Assembly (NCBI RefSeq): GCF_030730205.1
Contig: NZ_JANQVQ010000260.1
Coordinates: forward strand, 1 to 35,085
DNA: 35,085 bases
DNA from: Paraglaciecola sp.
GTDB lineage: Bacteria > Pseudomonadota > Gammaproteobacteria > Enterobacterales > Alteromonadaceae
Direction: 5' to 3'
A program made the position numbers and the translations under genes. Every line of letters starts with the position of its first letter. The first letter of the stretch is position 1. The notes beneath the pieces were generated by a model. The model did not search any database. It had not been told where the DNA came from and worked only from the letters and a program-made list of their open reading frames with translations. Of this stretch, positions 16,347-24,933 are shown in pieces.

Positions 16347-17617
16347 ACACTGAGATAACTACGAATTCAAGCGCTGTTGTACTGTTTCAACATAATTTGC
16401 GCCTGCATGACAATCCAGCTCTTGTTGCAGCAGCCAAACATGAAACGTTAATCTGCCTATATTGTTATGATGATTGGCAATTTGACACATCTTTTGGACT
16501 GAATCAGTGCGGGCCATTTCGAGCCGAGTTTTTGTGGCAAAGTTTGCAAGACCTGCAAGCCACTTTACAGACTTTAGGGCAGACCCTTTATATCGTAAAA
16601 GGCGAACTGTGCTCGGTTATCACGCAGATTCAGCAACAGCTCCCTGAGCTGTATCTTTATGCGCAAACGCCCAGCGACAGCAGAGAATATCAGCAGTTAA
16701 ATAGACTGTCCGCTCAAATACCTTGTCAATTATTGCCCGGCAGTACCCTACTCGCCCCAAGCGATTTGCCTTTTGCTCTTGCTGCACTACCCAAGGTATT
16801 TACCCACTTTAGAAACAAAGTAGAAAAACACTGGCCACACATTAGCCCCCTGAGTAACCCGTTAATATTACCGCCAAAACCTCACATGACACTTAACACG
16901 TTACAGAGCAGTCCATTGCCAGAAGCGTATTCATCTGAAGTAAGGCCGGCGATAAATTTTATCGGTGGCGAATCGCAAGCAAAAAAGCGACTCGAACATT
17001 ACATCTGGCAGACCAAAGCCATTTGCTCGTATAAACAAACTCGTAATCAGTTGCTCGGCGAAGACTACTCAAGCAAGTTTTCACCTTGGTTGGCGACAGG
17101 CTGTTTATCAGCAAAATACATTTATACTCAGGTTAAACTGTTCGAAGACCAGCACGGCGCAAATGACTCCACGTACTGGTTGATTTTTGAATTGTTGTGG
17201 CGCGATTATTTTGCCTTTACCGCACAGCGTGACGAAACAAACTTGGGCGTTGCTGAAACGTCAGCGCAGCCCCTACAGCCTCATCAACAGCAGACATTCA
17301 ACAGTTGGTGCATCGGCCGAACAGGTAATCGCTTTATTGACGCAAACATGCGTGAGTTGTTACTGACTGGTTTTATGAGCAACCGAGGAAGGCAAAATGT
17401 GGCTTCCTATTTAATTAATGAGCTCAATATTGATTGGCGTTTTGGCGCTGCTTGGTTTGAACAACAGCTTATCGATTTTGATTTCGCCAGCAACGTAGGC
17501 AATTGGCAGTACATTGCAGGCATAAAATCTCCGAATGGTCCTAGACATTTCAATGTGGTCTCGCAAGCAGAACGCTATGATGCCCAGGGTGAGTTTTGTC
17601 GTCATTGGTTGGATTAG
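16343..17617 (+). CDS. Cryptochrome DASH family protein
   Basis: A 424-residue DASH-type cryptochrome, a flavoprotein of a class known to repair CPDs in single-stranded or looped DNA and proposed to signal light. Hallmarks seen are VVLFQHNLRLHDNPAL at the N-terminus, YKQTRNQLLGEDYSSKFSPWLATGCLS, FELLWRDYF, GFMSNRGRQNVASYL and DFDFASNVGNWQYIAG. The start is TTG overlapping the stop of the preceding gene (TTGA), so translation is probably coupled. It ends soon after the YDAQGEFCRHWL block, so the C-terminus is short and has none of the long extensions seen in some DASH proteins. It is third in the photolyase operon. No clear terminator follows. Confidence 0.92.
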   Translation: MNTEITTNSSAVVLFQHNLRLHDNPALVAAAKHETLICLYCYDDWQFDTSFGLNQCGPFRAEFLWQSLQDLQATLQTLGQTLYIVKGELCSVITQIQQQLPELYLYAQTPSDSREYQQLNRLSAQIPCQLLPGSTLLAPSDLPFALAALPKVFTHFRNKVEKHWPHISPLSNPLILPPKPHMTLNTLQSSPLPEAYSSEVRPAINFIGGESQAKKRLEHYIWQTKAICSYKQTRNQLLGEDYSSKFSPWLATGCLSAKYIYTQVKLFEDQHGANDSTYWLIFELLWRDYFAFTAQRDETNLGVAETSAQPLQPHQQQTFNSWCIGRTGNRFIDANMRELLLTGFMSNRGRQNVASYLINELNIDWRFGAAWFEQQLIDFDFASNVGNWQYIAGIKSPNGPRHFNVVSQAERYDAQGEFCRHWLD

Positions 17618-17943
17618 ACCAGCGTCAGACATCAATCTTTAATAAGCAATGTAAAAGCCTGTTAAAAGCTAGGTAGTTTTGGGCTAACAGCAATTTCGCT
17701 ATATCATACTAAGCGTAACAGGCTATCCACCAACGTGGACTGCTTAACTAAAACTGCTAGCTTAATTGATAAATTTGGTTACAATTTGAGTCACAACGGA
17801 GCTAAAAGTTACACCCTCCGCCATCTCATAATGTTGTAGACCCTGTTAAGTTAAGGTAGTGAGAGATCAAAACCGAACATAATCTCAATCAATTACTCTA
17901 CATAGATTCAGCCAAGCTGTTATACAGCAATGGCATCTCGGGT
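17618..17943. other. 326-base gap with interleaved inverted repeats
   Basis: I see no convincing gene here. AGCCTGTTA (17656-17664) pairs perfectly with TAACAGGCT (17716-17724). AAGCTAGgtAGTTTT (17666-17680) pairs with AAAACTgCTAGCTT (17750-17763). The two pairings cross, so they would form a pseudoknot or alternative folds. A TCCAC/GTGGA hairpin (17726-17739) lies between, and a CGGAG/CTCCG pair follows (17797-17820). It may hold a structured leader or small RNA before the GGDEF-EAL gene. It does not match the c-di-GMP riboswitch core as I know it. Confidence 0.5.
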
Positions 17944-19887
17944 ATGTTGACTAATATCCTCACCATTTCGGTTCTCGCTTTTGGCTTTATCACTGACGTG
18001 TCGGCTGATAAGAAAGTCATTTGGTGGGCCGTGATGTTTTTTATCATTTTAGTGCGCTCTTTTGACATATTTTTATGGTATCGCCAGTGTGAAAAAGCAC
18101 CAGAGGTGGATGGCCTTGCAGGTATTTGGCGGTTTTCTATCGGTTGTGTGCTGACCGCATTAGGCTGGTGTAGCTATGTCATTCTGTTTAACCAGCAAAT
18201 GGACGTCATTGAATTTTCAACCACTGTTATCATCATTGCAGCTATGGCCGGGGGCGGCTCTTCAGTGCTGGCAGGAGGCCGTTATTTAGCACTTGTTTAT
18301 TCGGTTATTTTACTTTTGCCCTTTTCCATCATAGGCGTGTTAGACGACGAGGAATATCGAAATCTACTCGGTTTTTTGGGGCTGGTTTTTTGCGTAATTA
18401 TGTCAATCACCGGTTTAAAAACGGCGCGTTTTACGCGCGAGGCCATACGCACTAAAAATCAAAATTTAGCACTTCGTGACGAAGTCACCAGTAAAGGCAA
18501 TCAATTTTCTAATGTGAATACTGAGTTAAAGCAGGCAACGAAGCAGCTTAACGAAATCAATCACAACTTAGAATTGGAAGTGCAAAAACGTACCGAAAAG
18601 ATATTCCAACTGAGCAATTTAGACAGCTTAACCGGCCTAAAAAACCGCAAAGCGTTCACATTGCAACTGGATAATTTAATCGAAAAAGCCGTTGCCAGCG
18701 GCAATCCCGTCGCGCTGTTATTCATTGACTTAGATGGCTTTAAAAAGATTAACGACACCATGGGGCATCGGGTCGGAGACCACACGCTTATAGAAGTAGC
18801 CAATCGTCTGTCGGCTTTTTCTGATCGAGAGCGCACAGGACGTTGGGGCGGCGACGAATTTTTAGTCGCCCTACCCTACAGTGACCAAGGCACTGCCATG
18901 TCTATTGCGAGCGCCATGATGACCAGTATCGCTCAACCTATCATTGTCAGCGGTAGTGAGCTCTATCTTACCGCATCAATCGGAATTGCTCTTGCGCCAG
19001 TGCATAGTTTAAGTGCGGAAGATTTAATCCAATTAGCCGACCTGACCATGTGTGAACAAAAGCAATCTGGGCAGCGTAAACCGCGCGTTTTTTCGACCGA
19101 ATTAAAAGGTAAAATTGAAGCCTCGCAACTGATCCTTGAAGGCCTACAACACGCCTTAGAGAAAAAAGAATTGTACTTGTGTTACCAACCTATTCAGTGT
19201 GCCAAAGAAAATACCTCATGGTCATTTGAAGCGCTCTTACGCTGGAATTTCAATGGCAAATTTATTGGCCCTGATATTTTTATTCCTTTAGCTGAAAAAT
19301 CTGGCTTAATAAAAGAGATAGGTGCTTGGGTATTGAATAGAGCCTGTATGGATGCTAAACACTGGCAGTTTAACCAAACCGCTGCAGTATCGGTAAATGT
19401 ATCAGTGATACAACTGATGGATGATGGTTTTATCCGCTTGTTAGATAATATTCTACGCAGTAGTGGTCTGCCGCCCGAACGTTTACATTTAGAAATCACA
19501 GAGTCAACTTTTGTTGATAACGAAAAGAAAATACGCACGCAGTTAGAACAGATTCAATCGCGCAATATTCATGTTTCTATCGATGACTTTGGTACAGGTT
19601 ATTCGTCGTTGTCACAGTTACAAACGTTGCCTGTTAACTACGTCAAAATTGATAAAGCTTTTGTAGATAATATCGAAGGTAAAGGCGATGCGATTATTCG
19701 CGCAACCTTATTTATTGCTCGCGAGCTAAACTGCCTTACCGTCGCCGAAGGTGTTGAAACCAAAGAGCAAGCCATCGCACTTGCGGCCATGGGCGTTGAC
19801 TTTTTACAAGGTTACTATTTTGCCAAGCCCATGAAAAATGAAGATTTAATTGTGTGGCAAAACCCCATTTCGAGCTTTTTAAACTAA
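17944..19887 (+). CDS. Membrane GGDEF-EAL cyclic-di-GMP protein
   Basis: A 647-residue inner-membrane protein with about five or six N-terminal hydrophobic segments (residues 1-160), a coiled-coil linker (about 165-225), a GGDEF domain and an EAL domain. GGDEF is intact (302-306), but there is no RxxD inhibitory site before it, and the usual late AMY motif reads TMC. The EAL side looks active: EALLRW at 429, an asparagine in VNVS, EITES, DDFGTGYSS, the lysine in VKIDK, AEGVE and LQGYYF. It may make or degrade c-di-GMP, or both. The ATG used lacks a Shine-Dalgarno. The frame stays open to 17863 and encodes a family-like segment (HNLNQLLY, then AKLLYSN), but no ATG, GTG or TTG is available there, so the true N-terminus is in doubt. 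Confidence 0.88.
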   Translation: MLTNILTISVLAFGFITDVSADKKVIWWAVMFFIILVRSFDIFLWYRQCEKAPEVDGLAGIWRFSIGCVLTALGWCSYVILFNQQMDVIEFSTTVIIIAAMAGGGSSVLAGGRYLALVYSVILLLPFSIIGVLDDEEYRNLLGFLGLVFCVIMSITGLKTARFTREAIRTKNQNLALRDEVTSKGNQFSNVNTELKQATKQLNEINHNLELEVQKRTEKIFQLSNLDSLTGLKNRKAFTLQLDNLIEKAVASGNPVALLFIDLDGFKKINDTMGHRVGDHTLIEVANRLSAFSDRERTGRWGGDEFLVALPYSDQGTAMSIASAMMTSIAQPIIVSGSELYLTASIGIALAPVHSLSAEDLIQLADLTMCEQKQSGQRKPRVFSTELKGKIEASQLILEGLQHALEKKELYLCYQPIQCAKENTSWSFEALLRWNFNGKFIGPDIFIPLAEKSGLIKEIGAWVLNRACMDAKHWQFNQTAAVSVNVSVIQLMDDGFIRLLDNILRSSGLPPERLHLEITESTFVDNEKKIRTQLEQIQSRNIHVSIDDFGTGYSSLSQLQTLPVNYVKIDKAFVDNIEGKGDAIIRATLFIARELNCLTVAEGVETKEQAIALAAMGVDFLQGYYFAKPMKNEDLIVWQNPISSFLN

Positions 19888-19918
19888 TAAAACAATCCCG
19901 CTTAGACTGATTACCAAA

Positions 19919-19930
19919 CCTGCTAGCAGG
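19919..19930. promoter_or_regulatory. Perfect 12-bp palindrome upstream of tdk
   Basis: CCTGCTAGCAGG is fully self-complementary and lies 25 bases before the tdk start, in the 68-base gap after the GGDEF-EAL gene. It has no T-run, so it is not a terminator. It could be a repressor site or a chance palindrome. Confidence 0.35.
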
Positions 19931-19955
19931 CTAACGTTTACACTTTGGATACCTT

Positions 19956-20534
19956 ATGGCACAACTCTACTTTTATTATTCAGCAATGAATGCGGGCAAA
20001 TCGACATCACTGCTGCAATCTGCCTATAACTATGCCGAAAGAGGTATGAACGCTGAAATTTATACGGCAGCCCTTGATAACCGCTTTGGTGAAGGTCAAG
20101 TGGCCTCACGTATTGGTTTAAAAGCCACCGCCCATTTGTTTAACTCGCAGACCCAACTGTGGGATGAAATACAACAACTACACAATCAAAATCCCATTCA
20201 TTGTCTATTTATCGACGAAGCGCAATTTCTTAATAAACAACAAGTTCAGCAGTTGATTGCCGTGGTTGACGAGCTGGATATTCCGGTGCTTGCCTATGGC
20301 CTTCGCACTGACTTTTTAGGTGAAACATTTGAAGGTAGCCGTTATCTGTTAGCCTGGGCAGATAAGTTAATTGAGCTTAAAACAGTTTGCCACTGCGGAC
20401 GAAAAGCCAATTTTGTGGTGCGTATTGATGAAAATGGCCAAGCCGCCAAAGAAGGCGAACAAGTTGAAGTGGGTGGAAATGACCGCTATGAATCAATGTG
20501 CCGCAAGCACTTTAGAGAGCTTGTGTGGTCGTAA
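19956..20534 (+). CDS. tdk: Thymidine kinase
   Basis: A type II thymidine kinase of 192 residues that phosphorylates thymidine with ATP in the pyrimidine salvage pathway. The P-loop SAMNAGKST is at residues 9-17, the catalytic glutamate is in FIDEAQF (E88), and the zinc-binding lid cysteines are in CHCGRKA and near the C-terminus in CRKHF. It is the standard cytosolic enzyme of enteric type. It lies 68 bases after the GGDEF-EAL gene and ends at a strong bidirectional terminator facing ilvH. Confidence 0.97.
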   Translation: MAQLYFYYSAMNAGKSTSLLQSAYNYAERGMNAEIYTAALDNRFGEGQVASRIGLKATAHLFNSQTQLWDEIQQLHNQNPIHCLFIDEAQFLNKQQVQQLIAVVDELDIPVLAYGLRTDFLGETFEGSRYLLAWADKLIELKTVCHCGRKANFVVRIDENGQAAKEGEQVEVGGNDRYESMCRKHFRELVWS

Positions 20535-20546
20535 AAATACCATAGC

Positions 20547-20574
20547 AAAAAGGCGCCAACTTTGGCGCCTTTTT
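20547..20574. terminator. Bidirectional intrinsic terminator between tdk and ilvH
   Basis: A GC-rich stem GGCGCCA / TGGCGCC is flanked by AAAAA on the left and TTTTT on the right, so it can terminate transcription from both sides. It lies 12 bases after the tdk stop and 23 bases after the ilvH stop. Confidence 0.92.
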
Positions 20575-20597
20575 AGTTTGGTGCTTTAGCTTCCAAT

Positions 20598-21095
20598 TTA
20601 AGGACGCAAGGCCTTGTCACCGCGAGCTAAGCCACAAATACCGGTACGGGACGCTTCGATAATTTCAGTGCTTTGACCTAAAGTATGGGCAAAAGCGTCA
20701 AGCTTATCACTCGTTCCCGTCACTTGAATGGTGTAATTATTGCTATCTACATCAACGATCTGAGCGCGAAAAATATCCACATTACGATGTATTTCAGAGC
20801 GCACAACCTCACTACGAGTTGCCACTTTGATCAACATTAATTCACGTTCAACATGGGTACCATCTGTTAATTCAACCACTTTGAGTACATCGATGAGCTT
20901 GTTAACTTGTTTGGTAATTTGCTCAATCACTTTATCGTCGGCCTGTGTGGTAATCGTCAATCGTGACAAACTTTTATCATCGGTTGGCGCGACGCACAAA
21001 GAGTCAACGTTATAGCCACGCTGCGAGAATACCCCAACGATACGTGATAAAGCCCCGGGAGCATTCTCCATCAAAACTGATAAAATACGTTTCAT
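20598..21095 (-). CDS. ilvH: Acetolactate synthase small (regulatory) subunit
   Basis: The 165-residue regulatory subunit of acetohydroxyacid synthase III type. It activates IlvI and confers valine feedback control in branched-chain amino acid synthesis. An N-terminal ACT domain is clear ([21 protein letters not shown], then FSQRGYNVDSL), followed by the IlvN/IlvH C-terminal domain. Its ATG overlaps the ilvI stop by one base (TAATG), so translation is coupled and the subunits are made together. It ends at the terminator shared with tdk. Confidence 0.97.
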   Translation of the reverse strand: MKRILSVLMENAPGALSRIVGVFSQRGYNVDSLCVAPTDDKSLSRLTITTQADDKVIEQITKQVNKLIDVLKVVELTDGTHVERELMLIKVATRSEVVRSEIHRNVDIFRAQIVDVDSNNYTIQVTGTSDKLDAFAHTLGQSTEIIEASRTGICGLARGDKALRP

Positions 21096-22813
21096 TAGGT
21101 ACGCTCCGTTTTGCTAAGTCTCATATCATCCATTGCACCATATTTAATTTGCATGGGGTAAACGTGTTCGTTTTGATCCACTTCGATATCCATAAATACC
21201 AAACGATCTTTCATGGCAAAACAACGTGCCATGGCATCATCTAAGTCAGCCGGATCAGTGACCCGAATTCCGACATGACCATAGGCCTCAGCTAACTTAA
21301 TAAAGTCAGGCATCGAGTCCATGTAAGAATGAGAATGCCGACCTTTGTAGATCATATCTTGCCATTGTCTAACCATACCGAGTGCACGGTTATTCAAAGA
21401 AATAATTTTGATAGGCAAGTTGTATTGCAAACACGTGGCTAATTCTTGAATATTCATTTGAATACTGCCATCACCAGTCACTACCACAGAGGTAGATTCT
21501 GGATGCGCCATTTGCACGCCCATAGCAGCAGGTAAACCGAATCCCATGGTGCCCAGACCGCCTGAATTTATCCAGCGACGAGGTTTAGCAAAAGGATAAT
21601 ACAAGGCTGCAAACATTTGGTGTTGACCCACATCAGAGCTGACATAAGCATCGCCATTGGTATGTTTGTACAACGCTTCAATTACTTCTTGCGGTTTGAT
21701 CAGTTTGTCATCTTTTTTATAGGCCAAACATTCACGGCTGCGCCATTGTTCAATTTGTTCCCACCAATCAGCTAACTTAGCTTTTTGTGCTTTGCTGTCG
21801 ACTTTACCCATATTTTCAAGTAATTGTTCTGCGACTTTGTCGACACTGCCGACCACGGGAATATGCACCGCTACCGTTTTCGAAATAGAAGCAGGATCAA
21901 TGTCTACATGAATGATGGTGGCATATGGACAGAATTTTTCGACATTGTTGGTCACACGGTCATCAAAACGTGCACCTAGGGCAAGAATACAATCGGCGTT
22001 GTGCATGACCTTGTTCGCTTCTAAGCGTCCGTGCATACCAAGCATACCAACAAATTGCTCGTGAACACTGGAGAAGGCTCCTAGGCCCATCAACGTAGAG
22101 GTTACAGGTGCCTGTAGCTTTTCAGCGATTTTAGTCACAAGATCACAGGCTTCAGCAATGATCGTACCGCCACCTACATAGATGACCGGGCGCTTCGCTT
22201 CAAGCAAAGTACTCACGGCTTTCTTAATTTGTTTGTTATGCCCTTTAAGCGTTGGGTTATACGAACGCATCGTCACATCAGTAGGAAACACGTAAGGATG
22301 TGAATCTTGAACGTTAACAATATCTTTGGGTAAGTCGACTACCACAGGACCGGGACGTCCCGTGCTCGCGATGTAATAGGCCTTAGCAATTGCTTCTGGA
22401 ATATCCACTGCGCGCTTAACTAAAAAACTGTGTTTCACAATGGGGCGCGAGCATCCCACCATGTCGGTCTCTTGGAACGCATCTTCACCAATATGCATTG
22501 AAGGTACTTGCCCCGACAGAATAACCATAGGAATGGAATCCATGTACGCGGTTGCAATGCCCGTCAAAGTGTTTGTTGCGCCTGGGCCTGAAGTAACTAA
22601 GACCGTACCAACCTGACCGGTTGAACGTGCATAGCCATCAGCCATATGTGCCGCAGCTTGTTCATGACGGACGAGTACATGTTCGACATCTGTTTGAGCA
22701 TATAAGGCATCATAGATATCTAATACGGCACCACCTGGGTAACCGAAAACATGTTTAACTCCTATATCTTTTAGCGTCCGCACAACCATGGCGGCGCCTG
22801 ACATCATTTCCAT
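21095..22813 (-). CDS. ilvI: Acetolactate synthase large (catalytic) subunit
   Basis: The 572-residue catalytic subunit of acetohydroxyacid synthase. It is a thiamine-diphosphate enzyme that joins pyruvate to pyruvate or 2-oxobutyrate as the first common step of valine, leucine and isoleucine synthesis. The N-terminal block ([16 protein letters not shown], then [16 protein letters not shown]) contains the catalytic glutamate at residue 51. The ThDP motif starts at GDGSIQMN and ends in the SLNN pair. The start ATG has GGGAGAG at good spacing. It is first in ilvI-ilvH. The name ilvI is preferred over ilvB or ilvG because of the pairing with an ilvH-length subunit. Confidence 0.95.
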   Translation of the reverse strand: MEMMSGAAMVVRTLKDIGVKHVFGYPGGAVLDIYDALYAQTDVEHVLVRHEQAAAHMADGYARSTGQVGTVLVTSGPGATNTLTGIATAYMDSIPMVILSGQVPSMHIGEDAFQETDMVGCSRPIVKHSFLVKRAVDIPEAIAKAYYIASTGRPGPVVVDLPKDIVNVQDSHPYVFPTDVTMRSYNPTLKGHNKQIKKAVSTLLEAKRPVIYVGGGTIIAEACDLVTKIAEKLQAPVTSTLMGLGAFSSVHEQFVGMLGMHGRLEANKVMHNADCILALGARFDDRVTNNVEKFCPYATIIHVDIDPASISKTVAVHIPVVGSVDKVAEQLLENMGKVDSKAQKAKLADWWEQIEQWRSRECLAYKKDDKLIKPQEVIEALYKHTNGDAYVSSDVGQHQMFAALYYPFAKPRRWINSGGLGTMGFGLPAAMGVQMAHPESTSVVVTGDGSIQMNIQELATCLQYNLPIKIISLNNRALGMVRQWQDMIYKGRHSHSYMDSMPDFIKLAEAYGHVGIRVTDPADLDDAMARCFAMKDRLVFMDIEVDQNEHVYPMQIKYGAMDDMRLSKTERT

Positions 22814-22917
22814 CAGAAACTCTCCCGAATTTAAAAACTAATAACAATCTAACTCAACGAGGGAAAACTATACTTGAGTGAGGAGGAAGATAAAACAGTA
22901 AAAAGGCGAAAAGTGAG

Positions 22918-22976
22918 ATATATATCCCAATATAGCAATATATTAGGATATATATTCTAAAAAGAAGGCAATTCAA
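22918..22976 (-). promoter_or_regulatory. Predicted ilvIH promoter with AT-rich inverted repeat
   Basis: On the minus strand TTGAAT (22971-22976) and TATATA (22949-22954) are 16 bases apart. The -10 box falls inside one arm of a perfect inverted repeat, ATATATATCC (22918-22927) / GGATATATAT (22946-22955), with an 18-base spacer. The resulting leader of about 130 bases has no ATG and no attenuator-like leader peptide. Control by a DNA-binding protein such as Lrp, known for ilvIH in E. coli, is therefore more likely than attenuation. Confidence 0.4.
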
Positions 22977-23017
22977 TCAACAAATAGGATGAAATAACAG
23001 GTTTTGCTAAACCAGAC

Positions 23018-23389
23018 TTAGTCATCCATTTCGATTTCTAAATCACTGTCTTCAACTACCGAATCTTCATCATCACCTAAGGAGGTGCGATGAGAACCAT
23101 AAATACTACCCATCTTGGGACGGTTTATCCGCTTCTGATATTTCACCCATGCTTTTTCAGCCAAGGTTTCAGGCGCTTTTTGACCGTGGATCGCGGCTAC
23201 AAACCCTTCATCTTCTGTTGTAGAAGGAGCGATTTGACCGTCAGCCAAGGCTGCTATCAGGCAGCCGTATTGGCTTAACGCTTTACTTTCACTGATTGAA
23301 AAATCACCAGAACGAGAAAAACCGTATGGATAATTTTTAGCGTCACTGAAAGCACGAGTAAGCAAAGTTTCTCTAGTAAGTTTTGTCAT
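23018..23389 (-). CDS. maoP: Macrodomain Ori protein MaoP (DUF413/YifE family)
   Basis: A 123-residue protein matching MaoP (YifE, DUF413) along its core: YPYGFSRSGDFSISES, FVAAIHGQ, then WVKYQKRINRPK. In E. coli MaoP with its DNA site maoS keeps the Ori macrodomain from being confined and allows long-range contacts. The C-terminal tail here is strongly acidic. The start used is the ATG; an in-frame GTG lies four codons earlier. It lies upstream of ilvI on the same strand with 204 bases between, and that gap has its own predicted promoter. In E. coli maoP also neighbours an ilv operon. Confidence 0.9.
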   Translation of the reverse strand: MTKLTRETLLTRAFSDAKNYPYGFSRSGDFSISESKALSQYGCLIAALADGQIAPSTTEDEGFVAAIHGQKAPETLAEKAWVKYQKRINRPKMGSIYGSHRTSLGDDEDSVVEDSDLEIEMDD

Positions 23390-23427
23390 CACAACACCCA
23401 CAAAATAAAGTTAAAAACACAAGGTTG

Positions 23428-23442
23428 AAGATCATTGATCTT
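23428..23442. promoter_or_regulatory. Palindrome with two GATC sites upstream of maoP
   Basis: AAGATC and GATCTT are perfect arms around ATT, about 40 bases before the maoP ATG, in an AT-rich promoter-like gap. In E. coli the maoS site lies in the maoP promoter region, so this is a candidate equivalent. I cannot compare it with the actual maoS sequence from memory. The two GATC tetramers might also be methylation-sensitive. Confidence 0.35.
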
Positions 23443-23538
23443 TGGTTTGCTTTATAATTTAAAACGAGATTCTGTCAACGTTTAATTCAGTTTATTTAGT
23501 CATAAAAAAGTATTTTTTTAAAATAACGCACCTAAGAC

Positions 23539-24933
23539 TCACACCTTAGGCGAATCCAGCAATAAACCACCACCGAAAACGCGATAAATTGCCACTAAAC
23601 TCGCAAAACTTTGCAGTTGAATTTGTGCTTGTTGATCGCGACTGCGCAACCATTCGCGTTCAGCATCCAGCAACTCGTAAAATTCCCCATTGCCTGCTTC
23701 ATAACGAACCCGTGCAATGATCATCGCTTGCATGCTGGATTTATGTTGCTGATTGGTGAATAACTGCTTTTCGCGGCTCAAATTATACGTATCAACAGAA
23801 AGCTGTATTTCGTTCACCGCTTGAAGAACCGCTTGCTCGAAATCAGCCAAGGCCATTTGAGTGCTGGCATTTGCCGCTTTAATTTGCGCCTTAACAGAGC
23901 CTATATCAGAGCCAACCCACGACACAGTTGGCGCAAAAGACCAGGCTTTTGAGCCGCTATTGAGGGCTAAATTTGGACTTGATATGAATCCTAAGAAACC
24001 TGAAAACGATAAATTAGGATACAAGTCAGCCGTCACAACTCCGATATTGGCGGTTTGTGCAGCCAATGTTCGCTCTGCGCTTGCCACATCAGCTCGATAG
24101 CGCAGATAATGCTGACTGCTATCAACAGCAACAGGTTGACTGAGTTCAGGCAAGGCTGTTTGTTCACTTAAGTGTAACTGACCAGGACCATACCCCAATA
24201 GAGCAGACAAGGTTGCTTCTGCCTCACGTAGAGCCTGGCGAAACTGAGGCACCGTGCCTTTAACTTCATAATACTGGCTATCAAAACGCGCTAAATCAAA
24301 GTTTGAGGCCGTACCAGCCTTTAATCTTACATTGAGGATATTCCGGGTTTGCTGCAAGTTTTCAAGGTTTTGCTGTGCAATCAACAGGCGTTTCTGTGCA
24401 CTGCGGTATTCACCATAAGACAAGGCGACTTGACTAATAATATCAACTTGCGCGTCGTGCCATAACAGGGCGGCATTGTCTGCTTCTGCAGCAGCAGCTT
24501 GAGTGGCGCGCTCAATTTTTCCAAATAAATCCACATCCCAAGATACTTTGCCACCTAAGGCCCAACTTCGGCTGATGGTATTATCATCGAAAGTGGACAC
24601 CGTAGCATTTTTACTGGTTTGATAAGACGCTTCTGCTCCGACGACCGGTAAACTTTTATTTTGCGCATCGTTAAATAGAGCACGTGCTTTGTACACATTC
24701 GCACTCGCCTTGAGCAAACTGCGATTTTGCTCGAGAGCCAATGCCACTAAGCGGTTTAACTCAGTATCGTCAAAGGCTTGCCACCACGTAGTGGCTTGTG
24801 CAGCTTGCTGATAGGGCGCGTCTAATTCGATATTTGCCACTTGCTGAGGCGCTATGTACTCAGGACCCACTGTACAACCTAGCAGGGTAACCATCGCTAA
24901 ACTTACGAGGCTTAATCGATAGGCCTTAAACAT
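23539..24933 (-). CDS. Outer-membrane efflux lipoprotein (NodT/OprN-like)
   Basis: Outer-membrane channel of the tripartite RND pump, 464 residues. The N-terminus is a lipoprotein signal peptide with lipobox LLGC (Cys 20), followed by TVGPEY, typical of NodT/OprM/OprN factors. The body has two repeats of the outer-membrane efflux protein domain. The ATG chosen has AGGAGGG six bases upstream and overlaps the pump gene stop by eight bases (ATGTTTAA); the longer frame to 24996 would run into the pump gene with no ribosome site. It is third in the adaptor-pump-channel operon and forms the exit duct for the pump. Confidence 0.93.
   Translation of the reverse strand: MFKAYRLSLVSLAMVTLLGCTVGPEYIAPQQVANIELDAPYQQAAQATTWWQAFDDTELNRLVALALEQNRSLLKASANVYKARALFNDAQNKSLPVVGAEASYQTSKNATVSTFDDNTISRSWALGGKVSWDVDLFGKIERATQAAAAEADNAALLWHDAQVDIISQVALSYGEYRSAQKRLLIAQQNLENLQQTRNILNVRLKAGTASNFDLARFDSQYYEVKGTVPQFRQALREAEATLSALLGYGPGQLHLSEQTALPELSQPVAVDSSQHYLRYRADVASAERTLAAQTANIGVVTADLYPNLSFSGFLGFISSPNLALNSGSKAWSFAPTVSWVGSDIGSVKAQIKAANASTQMALADFEQAVLQAVNEIQLSVDTYNLSREKQLFTNQQHKSSMQAMIIARVRYEAGNGEFYELLDAEREWLRSRDQQAQIQLQSFASLVAIYRVFGGGLLLDSPKV

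Noticed and set aside
17618-17943. c-di-GMP riboswitch before the GGDEF-EAL gene
   Set aside because: The conserved core of the c-di-GMP-I class as I recall it was not found; only unclassified inverted repeats are present.
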